Shown here: positions 14,258 to 19,341 of the stretch, in pieces
How the letters are laid out: every line of letters starts with the position of its first letter
How positions within the stretch are numbered: the stretch's first letter is position 1
NCBI GenBank assembly: GCA_038745535.1
Contig: JBCDLI010000046.1
Location: 1-19,341 of the forward strand
Source: JBCDLI01 sp038745535
Lineage (GTDB): Bacteria; Pseudomonadota; Alphaproteobacteria; Rhizobiales; Rhizobiaceae
Reading direction: 5' to 3'
DNA: 19,341 nt
The notes under the pieces: generated by a model
What the model was told of the DNA's origin: nothing
Databases searched by the model: none
What the model saw: the letters and a program-made list of their open reading frames with translations, nothing else
Made by a program: the position numbers and the translations under genes

Positions 14258-14695
14258 CTACAACAATCCCAAGTCTGATAATTCCTGAGCCATTTTCGGA
14301 TCCACCTCTGTAGACCCGGCGCCATTATTGGGCAAATCCGCAGGAGCATCGGACGCATTAAGATACCGCCATCCCTGAAATGGCCGCTTTGGCTGCGGAA
14401 CTGTCAGTATGAGCTCCGGCGACATCACAATGTCGCACCGTTTAGTTTGATCAACGTCAGTAAATTGGTTCAGCTCGATAATTTTTTGCCGACACTGAAT
14501 ACTACCCTTGATCACCCAGTAGAGGGACCCTTGGCCAACGATTTCGTCAGCGCGTTTGGGACACATTCTCGTTGTGTGTATCTGATTGTCTGAATAACCG
14601 GCGAGCTGAGCCTGACGAGCACGCCACGCGATGAACGCGCGCAGATCATCTACCGATTCAACGCCAACACATAGTTTCACAATATGGAGAGCCAT
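14258..14695 (-). CDS. DUF1489 family protein
   Basis: A 145-residue protein recognised by MALHIVKLCVGVESVDDLRAF at the start, TTRMCPKRADEIVGQGSLYWVIKGSIQCRQ in the middle (about 41-70), and PKRPFQGWRYLNASDAPADL near the C-terminus. DUF1489 is widespread in alphaproteobacteria and has no established function. The protein is soluble, with several conserved basic residues in the central block that could suit nucleic acid or phosphate binding; that is speculation. It precedes mipZ on the same strand by 96 bases. No strong ribosome binding site is visible. Confidence 0.88.
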   Translation of the reverse strand: MALHIVKLCVGVESVDDLRAFIAWRARQAQLAGYSDNQIHTTRMCPKRADEIVGQGSLYWVIKGSIQCRQKIIELNQFTDVDQTKRCDIVMSPELILTVPQPKRPFQGWRYLNASDAPADLPNNGAGSTEVDPKMAQELSDLGLL

Positions 14696-14775
14696 GCGCA
14701 GAAAATGATCGTTGCAGCACTCAAATCAAGTCAGCGCGGCGGTTGCACACAAATAACAGTATATGACGACAACGA

Positions 14776-14916
14776 CTAATCGAGTTGTGTAGTCACGATA
14801 TCAGGCGACCCTGCCCCAACACCTGCTAGAAACAGTGCAAGCCCGATGACGGCAAATGCACCCAACGCCCACGCGGTAATATTCCAGCACGAGGCTGCCT
14901 GAGTCTCATCACTCAT
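14776..14916 (-). CDS. Small single-pass membrane protein, 46 residues, unknown
   Basis: A short reading frame from ATG 14916 to TAG. It encodes a polar N-terminus (MSDETQAASCWN), one strongly hydrophobic helix of about 20 residues (AWALGAFAVIGLALFLAGVG, about 15-34) and a short polar tail ending in TTQLD. The layout (short acidic N-terminus, single membrane helix) is typical of small membrane subunits or regulators, but I cannot match it to a family. GGA lies eight bases before the ATG as a modest ribosome binding site. A possible TTGCAG/TATCGC promoter and two short palindromes lie upstream. It sits in a 449-base region between DUF1489 and the EamA gene that holds no other gene. Confidence 0.5.
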   Translation of the reverse strand: MSDETQAASCWNITAWALGAFAVIGLALFLAGVGAGSPDIVTTQLD

Positions 14917-15144
14917 TCGGTGTCCGATAACCTTTTGTTAATCGATTAAATCGCGATACATGCTCGCCGAGGCAACTGCAATGAACAATTAGCCATTAGA
15001 GAGTGGTAATAACCGCTTCCACCTGATTTGAGGGCTTTTCCACATCCACAGACAGCGCGTTTGGATCGGCTCGTCCGTGCTTGCCGCTATCAAATAGTGA
15101 CAGAGACGTGTAGCTGAAGACAAATATCCTTCCGCGACACATCC
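14917..15144. other. Intergenic region between the small ORF and the EamA gene
   Basis: This 228-base stretch is probably divergent promoter DNA. It contains TTAATCGATTAA (14938-14949, a perfect 12-base palindrome) next to ATCGCGAT (14950-14957), and one match to the DnaA-box consensus (TTTTCCACA, 15036-15044). I see no convincing -35/-10 pair for the EamA gene and no RNA gene. Confidence 0.5.
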
Positions 15145-16056
15145 ATGGCTCGAACGACGACAACAATACGAAGCGCCGGCAACCTTGAGATCGCACTGCT
15201 TGTGGGAATAGCGATCATCTGGGCCTCTGCCTTTATCGGCATCAAGATCGCGGTTGAGGACGTTACTCCGCTCTGGCTCGCAGCGTTTCGCGTGCTCGTA
15301 GGATTTGCAGTTTTGCTTCCCTATGCGCTTTGGCGTGGACTTCGCTTCCCGAAATCGCAAAACCAGTGGACGCTTCTATTCGTGATGGCGATGTTCAACG
15401 TCACAATCCCGTTCTTCCTCATTTCATGGGCGCAGCAGACAATCGATGCCGGCGTCACGTCATTGCTTATGGGGACAGGGCCCTTCTTTGCGCTTCTCGG
15501 TAGCCATGTTTTCACCGATGATGACAAAATCACTGGTCGAAAACTTACAGCAGTTCTGTGCGGAATTCTCGGTGTCATCATCCTCGTGGGGGGCGATGCC
15601 CTACAGCAAGTTGGAGCGCAAAACACGGTTTCTCAGCTCGCGGTTCTATGCGGGTCCCTTTGCTACGTGACGGCGGGATTAATCCTCAGGCGTATCGCGC
15701 TTGATGCAGTTTCAATGGCAGTTTTGGCACTCGGGGCTGGCGCAACTGTGCTGCTCATCGCCGCCCTCACAGTGGATGGCTTACCACCAGGTTTACCGGG
15801 TCAAAGGGCGACACTGGCACTGATTTATCTCGGCCTCTTTCCCACGGGAATTGCCTATATCCTGCGGTTCTATCTCATTCGGGAGGTCGGCTACTCGACA
15901 TTTTCCCTGTCGATCAATTTAATTCCCGTCTTCGGCGTCATACTCGGATTTTTGGTGCTTTCTGAACCGCTGGACCCACAGGTTCTGATCGCCCTGGCGC
16001 TTGTTATGGTTGGACTTTTTATCGCCCGTCCGCCGAAATTGAAGTCTGACGAATGA
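15145..16056 (+). CDS. EamA/DMT-superfamily transporter
   Basis: A 303-residue inner-membrane protein with about ten hydrophobic helices arranged as two EamA repeats. Repeat one runs from about LLVGIAIIWASAFIGIKIAVEDVTPLWLAAFRVL (18-51) to GVIILVGG; repeat two covers the second half, with YLGLFPTGIAYILRFYLIREVG and SINLIPVFGVILGFLVLSEPLDPQ. The FWASAF-like IWASAFIGIK and the PVFG...EPL block are classic for drug/metabolite transporters of the RhaT/YdcZ type. The substrate cannot be predicted. The single plausible ATG (15145) lacks an obvious ribosome binding site. Its stop codon overlaps the next gene by four bases (ATGA), so the two are translationally coupled. Confidence 0.9.
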   Translation: MARTTTTIRSAGNLEIALLVGIAIIWASAFIGIKIAVEDVTPLWLAAFRVLVGFAVLLPYALWRGLRFPKSQNQWTLLFVMAMFNVTIPFFLISWAQQTIDAGVTSLLMGTGPFFALLGSHVFTDDDKITGRKLTAVLCGILGVIILVGGDALQQVGAQNTVSQLAVLCGSLCYVTAGLILRRIALDAVSMAVLALGAGATVLLIAALTVDGLPPGLPGQRATLALIYLGLFPTGIAYILRFYLIREVGYSTFSLSINLIPVFGVILGFLVLSEPLDPQVLIALALVMVGLFIARPPKLKSDE

Positions 16057-16988
16057 CAGTCCGATTATCCTCCAATCGCCTCGATTGGCTCGATGCCACG
16101 CGAGGCATGGCCCTCGTAGCGATGACGATCTACCACTTCACCTGGGACCTGGAATTCTTCGGCTACGTTCAACCAGGAACAGTAACCAGCGGCGGATGGG
16201 TGATCTTTGCACGAAGCATCGCCGCGAGTTTTCTCCTAATCGTTGGCGTCTCATTGAGCATCGCAGCCGCGCGCGGTCTAAACACGAAGAGTTATTTGAA
16301 GCGAACGGCAATCGTCGCCACCGCGGCGCTGGTCATCACTACTGCAACGCTTTTCGCTACGCCAAATAGCTTCATCTTTTTCGGAATTCTGCACCACATA
16401 GCGTTGGCCAGCCTTTTGGGTCTCGTCTTAATAAGGACGCGCACTGCATTTCTTTTCGTCGTCATTATCGCCATCGGCGGACTTCAGTTTGGCTTCGCGG
16501 GCAACGCGGTGTTTGATCCAAAGTGGCTGGCGTGGACTGGACTGTATGACAATACGCCGAGGTCCAACGATTTCGTGCCGCTGGTACCCTGGTTCGCGTT
16601 CGTTGTGGTGGGACTGATCCTCGGGCGGTACATACTAAAAGGCGCTCAGATAGAAAACCGAGTTACCTCCAGTGATGCCCTTAAGCCGATACGATTTATC
16701 GGTCGGCATAGCCTTGCTTATTACCTCTTGCACCAGCCGGTACTGATCGCGTTTATCGCATCGGTTTGGTACTTTTTTCCCCCCGCACCTCAATCTGGCG
16801 GCTCGACGACGATGATGCAAAGCTGTCAACAAACCTGCGGTGAAACGCACGGTGGTGAGTTTTGCGAAGCCTATTGCGAGTGCGGAGTGGGTTTTGTGCT
16901 CAACAACCCCAACCCAGACCTCGATGAACTTCAAACCGTTTGCGAAGCTGAAGCCATAACAAGGATTGACGGTGACGAAATACAGTGA
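16053..16988 (+). CDS. DUF1624 / HGSNAT-like membrane protein with cysteine-rich tail
   Basis: A 311-residue multi-pass protein of the DUF1624 (heparan-alpha-glucosaminide N-acetyltransferase catalytic-like) family. The N-terminal RLDWLDATRGMALVAMTIYHFTWDLEFFGY (9-38) holds the conserved D-x-x-RG and YHxxWDL elements. Helix pairs follow, then FIGRHSLAYYLLHQPVL (215-231) near the C-terminus, which is shared with acyltransferase-3-like membrane enzymes. Acyl transfer across the inner membrane is likely, but the acceptor is unknown. After the last helix comes a soluble tail with six cysteines (258, 262, 271, 275, 277, 297), spaced CX3C-X8-CX3C-X-C-X19-C. It is coupled to the EamA gene (ATGA overlap) and overlaps the methyltransferase start. 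Confidence 0.87.
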   Translation: MTVRLSSNRLDWLDATRGMALVAMTIYHFTWDLEFFGYVQPGTVTSGGWVIFARSIAASFLLIVGVSLSIAAARGLNTKSYLKRTAIVATAALVITTATLFATPNSFIFFGILHHIALASLLGLVLIRTRTAFLFVVIIAIGGLQFGFAGNAVFDPKWLAWTGLYDNTPRSNDFVPLVPWFAFVVVGLILGRYILKGAQIENRVTSSDALKPIRFIGRHSLAYYLLHQPVLIAFIASVWYFFPPAPQSGGSTTMMQSCQQTCGETHGGEFCEAYCECGVGFVLNNPNPDLDELQTVCEAEAITRIDGDEIQ

Positions 16989-17433
16989 ACGCCCAAACAC
17001 GATCCCTTGGCCGCCGATCATTTTGGTCAGCGCTTTGGCCGTCACGTTCCTTCTTGGTAGGACTTATCCGATAGCGCTACCGGGCCCGCTTGCGCTTTTG
17101 GGGGCTGGACTTGTTCTAATTGCACTCGCAATAGATCTGACTGCTATGGTGCAAATGGCGCGCAATAAAACGACCATCCTGCCAAATCAAAAAAGTGCAG
17201 CACTCGTAACGTCAGGTGTTTTCCGGTACAGCCGAAACCCGATTTACCTCGCTAACGTGATAATCGTGATCGGCTTCGGTTTTGCGACGCTAAATGGCTG
17301 GAGTATTGTGATTGCGCCTGTGGCCGCGTTTGCGATGCAAAGACTGGCCATAGAGCGCGAAGAAGAGCACTTACGGGCCCGCTTTGGAACCGCTTTTGAA
17401 AGTTACAGTGCTCGCACACGTCGCTGGCTTTAG
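16972..17433 (+). CDS. ICMT/PEMT-like membrane methyltransferase
   Basis: A 153-residue membrane protein of the isoprenylcysteine carboxyl methyltransferase-like family. Four hydrophobic segments are visible (about 13-29, 38-60, 92-107, 109-122). The family's cofactor-site motif is TSGVFRYSRNPIYL (80-93), and the protein ends with ERE.EHLRARFG..FESYSARTRRWL. Bacterial members use S-adenosylmethionine to methylate lipid or small-molecule substrates; protein isoprenylcysteine is not expected. The start is set at GTG 16972 because AAGGA lies six bases upstream; a TTG at 16966 directly abuts that site and cannot use it. The gene overlaps the DUF1624 gene by 17 bases, completing a three-gene operon. 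Confidence 0.87.
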   Translation: MTKYSERPNTIPWPPIILVSALAVTFLLGRTYPIALPGPLALLGAGLVLIALAIDLTAMVQMARNKTTILPNQKSAALVTSGVFRYSRNPIYLANVIIVIGFGFATLNGWSIVIAPVAAFAMQRLAIEREEEHLRARFGTAFESYSARTRRWL

Positions 17434-17442
17434 AAGTTCAGC

Positions 17443-17829
17443 TTAAGACGCGACCCGCAGTTCGGCCATTCGGTTCAGACACGCCTCTTCCGCATTGTCC
17501 AATTCGGTTAGCGATTCTTCAATATCCTTACGTTTCTGACGAAGCTCACGGCGGCGGGTCTCAATCTTCTGCATTATGGCATTGAGCTGGCCTGCCTCAC
17601 CGGGCGGCGACCTATACATTTCCATGATTTCGCGTATCTCAGCGATAGAAAAGCCGAGCCGCTTTCCGCGTAAAATCTGCTTGATCAAATGACGATCAGA
17701 AGGGCGAAAGAGCCGCGTGCGTCCTCGACGGATCGGCGACACAAGTCCCTCATCCTCGTAAAAGCGCAGCGTCCGGGTCGATATCCCGAATTCGCGCGTT
17801 AACTCGGTGATCGTGTAATGCTCTTTCAT
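17443..17829 (-). CDS. MerR family transcriptional regulator (LiuR-like)
   Basis: A 128-residue regulator. The N-terminal winged helix-turn-helix is YTITELTREFGISTRTLRFYEDEGLVSP (5-32), with the second wing region RRGRTRLFRPSDRHLIKQILRGKRLGFSIAEI. A long dimerisation coiled coil (about 80-118) is rich in Lys/Arg/Glu, and a single Cys117 sits in EEACLNR. There is no metal-binding cysteine set, so it is not a mercury or copper sensor. The sequence resembles the LiuR type that represses branched-chain amino acid/acyl-CoA catabolism, though no such genes are nearby. The ATG at 17829 is preferred over GTG 17847. It is convergent with the methyltransferase gene across nine bases. Confidence 0.85.
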   Translation of the reverse strand: MKEHYTITELTREFGISTRTLRFYEDEGLVSPIRRGRTRLFRPSDRHLIKQILRGKRLGFSIAEIREIMEMYRSPPGEAGQLNAIMQKIETRRRELRQKRKDIEESLTELDNAEEACLNRMAELRVAS

Positions 17830-17875
17830 CAGTAAAGTGAGTCCCACCTATTGCTTCCGTGGCGATATGTGCCTC

Positions 17876-17890
17876 TTACGTAAAAGTCAA
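17876..17890. promoter_or_regulatory. Possible LiuR-type operator at the merR promoter
   Basis: TTACGTAAAAGTCAA (minus strand TTGACTTTTACGTAA) is an imperfect dyad containing a TTGACT -35-like element, 47 bases before the merR start. It resembles my recollection of the ACGT-containing dyads used by LiuR-type MerR repressors and may be autoregulatory. No clear -10 is visible. Confidence 0.35.
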
Positions 17891-17927
17891 TTTTTGCCCC
17901 TGCAACTTGAGTTGAACCGGGTTGCAA

Positions 17928-19328
17928 TCAGATACCAAACCAGATTGCTGCAAGTCCAAGAAAAGCAAAGAAACCAACCACGTCGGTAACTGTTGTTACA
18001 AAAACGCTTGAGGCGGTTGCTGGATCAGCGCCCACTTTGTCCAAAATGAGCGGAACCAGAATTCCGGCCAAGGCGGCAAACATCATGTTGACGACCATTG
18101 CTATTGCGATCACCCCGCCAAGTGAAGGGTTGCCAAACCAAAAAAGTGTCACCGTCCCAATCACGACAGCGAATAAGACGCCGTTGATGAGGCCCACCAA
18201 CAGTTCGCGTAAAATGATACGTCGTGAATTATAGATATCGATATCGCCGACGGCGAGCGCGCGAACGGCCACGGTCATCGTTTGCGTGCCTGCGTTACCA
18301 CCCATTGACGCAACGATCGGCATCAGTACGGCCAGCGCAACCATTTGCTGGATTGTGGCATCGAAAACGCCGATGACGAGAGACGCCAAAACAGCTGTGC
18401 CAAGGTTGACCAGCAGCCAGATAAACCGCGATTTTGTGGTGGTGAGCACGTTATCTGAGATTTCCTCATTACCAACGCCGGCCAAACGCTTGATATCTTC
18501 GTCCGCCTCCTCTTGAATGACATCGACAATGTCATCGATTGTCAGCACGCCGACGAGACGTTCATTTTCATCGAGCACCGCAGCCGACAGCAAATCGTAC
18601 TGCTCGAAGATGTGCGCCGCCTCCTCCTGATCCATTTCAGCTGGAATAAAATGGCGTGTTTCGCGCTTTATATCCTCAATTTGGACATCGCGTTTCGAGC
18701 GCAAAATCATGTCCAGATCAATCGCGCCGACCAGCTTGAACGTCGGGTCCACCACGAAAATTTGAGCAAATGTTTCCGGCAAGTCGTCGGTATCGCGAAG
18801 GTAGTCGATCGCTTGACCCACATTCCAAAATGGCGGGACGGCGACAAAACTCGCATTCATCCGTCGCCCGGCACTGTCCTCTGGATAGTCCAGCGAACGC
18901 CGCAGCCGAATACGTTCTGTGAACGGTAGTTGCTTGAGGATTTCAGCCTGATCGGCCTGTTCAAGGTCTTCAAGAATATAGACCGCGTCATCGGTGTCGA
19001 GGTCAGCGACACCCTTCGCAATCTGCTCGTTGGGTATATCTTCAACCAGATCGAGACGAACAGCATCATCGACCTCGGTCAGAACGGTGAAGTCGAAGTC
19101 TTCACCGAGCATGCGCACCATGGAGCGTCGCTTCTCACGACCGAGGGTCTCCAAAACATCAGCAAGCTCGGACTCGTGCAGAGAGAGCGCTATCTCATGC
19201 AGATAATCAGCGTTCTCGGCATCGACGGCAGCAATCACACGGTCGAGAAAATCCGAGCGTATAGCGCCGAGTTCGGAATAGATTCCGTCGTTTTCGTTCG
19301 GCGTTTGTGATGTGGAAGACGTGTCCAT
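17928..19328 (-). CDS. mgtE: Magnesium transporter MgtE
   Basis: A complete 466-residue MgtE-type Mg2+ channel. The cytosolic N-terminal superhelical domain (about 25-150) has the paired LADVLETLGREKRRSMVRML and LDTDDAVYILEDLEQADQAEIL repeats. It is followed by two CBS domains (about 155-275, including VLTIDDIVDVIQEEADEDI) and five membrane helices (about 300-466). The pore signature MGGNAGTQT is at 342-350, and the ion-coordinating Asp of TDVVGF is Asp449. Mg2+ binding between the cytosolic domains closes the pore when internal Mg2+ is high. The ATG at 19328 is chosen; only 13 bases of upstream sequence are in the window, so promoter and ribosome binding site cannot be judged. It reads toward the merR gene, 98 bases away. 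Confidence 0.96.
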   Translation of the reverse strand: MDTSSTSQTPNENDGIYSELGAIRSDFLDRVIAAVDAENADYLHEIALSLHESELADVLETLGREKRRSMVRMLGEDFDFTVLTEVDDAVRLDLVEDIPNEQIAKGVADLDTDDAVYILEDLEQADQAEILKQLPFTERIRLRRSLDYPEDSAGRRMNASFVAVPPFWNVGQAIDYLRDTDDLPETFAQIFVVDPTFKLVGAIDLDMILRSKRDVQIEDIKRETRHFIPAEMDQEEAAHIFEQYDLLSAAVLDENERLVGVLTIDDIVDVIQEEADEDIKRLAGVGNEEISDNVLTTTKSRFIWLLVNLGTAVLASLVIGVFDATIQQMVALAVLMPIVASMGGNAGTQTMTVAVRALAVGDIDIYNSRRIILRELLVGLINGVLFAVVIGTVTLFWFGNPSLGGVIAIAMVVNMMFAALAGILVPLILDKVGADPATASSVFVTTVTDVVGFFAFLGLAAIWFGI

Positions 19329-19341
19329 TTCGAATCTTACG

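Noticed and set aside
14241..14260. Hairpin-like AGCCGGG/CCCCGCT at the DUF1489 stop codon
   Set aside because: The stem has a mismatch and is not followed by a continuous T-run, so a terminator could not be supported.
15036..15044. TTTTCCACA, a match to the DnaA-box consensus
   Set aside because: Only one such match was noticed in this region, with no AT-rich unwinding region or replication genes, so there is no case for an origin.
17902..17913. CAACTTGAGTTG hairpin downstream of mgtE as a terminator
   Set aside because: Only five base pairs with a two-base loop and no T-run at the right distance.

Overview
The window looks like ordinary chromosomal backbone from an alphaproteobacterium of the order Hyphomicrobiales (Rhizobiales), probably one of moderate GC. 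The call rests on the gene set: an EipB (DUF1849) envelope protein, a MipZ division-site ATPase, ClpS-ClpA next to a phasin, DUF1489, an AzlCD pair, a FemAB-like DUF482 acyltransferase, and a DUF1624 membrane protein with a cysteine-rich tail. I see no insertion sequences, phage genes, CRISPR array, rRNA or tRNA. Coding density is high and most intergenic gaps are short.

Layout. Positions 1-593 (minus) hold the 5' three quarters of rpsB, preceded by a structured-looking leader. Next on the same strand is eipB. A plus-strand run at 1658-4576 encodes RidA, a glycerophosphodiester phosphodiesterase, a FemAB-like protein and a HIT hydrolase. It converges on a minus-strand group of AzlC, AzlD and a PAP2-type membrane phosphatase or transferase (4582-6657). 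A strong terminator (about 6705-6733) ends the clpS-clpA operon (minus, 6756-9607), which has a readable promoter. A phasin gene follows (minus, 9778-10125), with its own terminator and a promoter whose -10/-35 spacer contains a PhaR-like palindrome. Divergent to it is a D-Ala-D-Ala carboxypeptidase with a SPOR domain (10346-11632).

The second half begins with a minus-strand run, read in transcription order: DUF1489, mipZ, a VWA-domain protein and a membrane-anchored J-domain protein. An unlisted 46-residue single-pass membrane ORF lies at 14776-14916. A plus-strand operon of overlapping genes follows: an EamA transporter, the DUF1624 protein and an ICMT-like methyltransferase. The window ends with a MerR-family regulator and an MgtE magnesium channel, both on the minus strand.

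Functionally the window mixes translation (S2), N-end-rule proteolysis (ClpS-ClpA), carbon-storage granules (phasin), envelope and division functions (EipB, DacA-like/SPOR, MipZ) and small-molecule or ion transport (AzlCD, EamA, MgtE). I did not find a clearly novel multi-gene system. The most interesting material is regulatory: the phasin operators, the rpsB leader, direct repeats upstream of mipZ, a perfect palindrome in front of the VWA gene, and a LiuR-like operator at merR. The small membrane ORF and the twin-CX3C tail of the DUF1624 protein also deserve a look.
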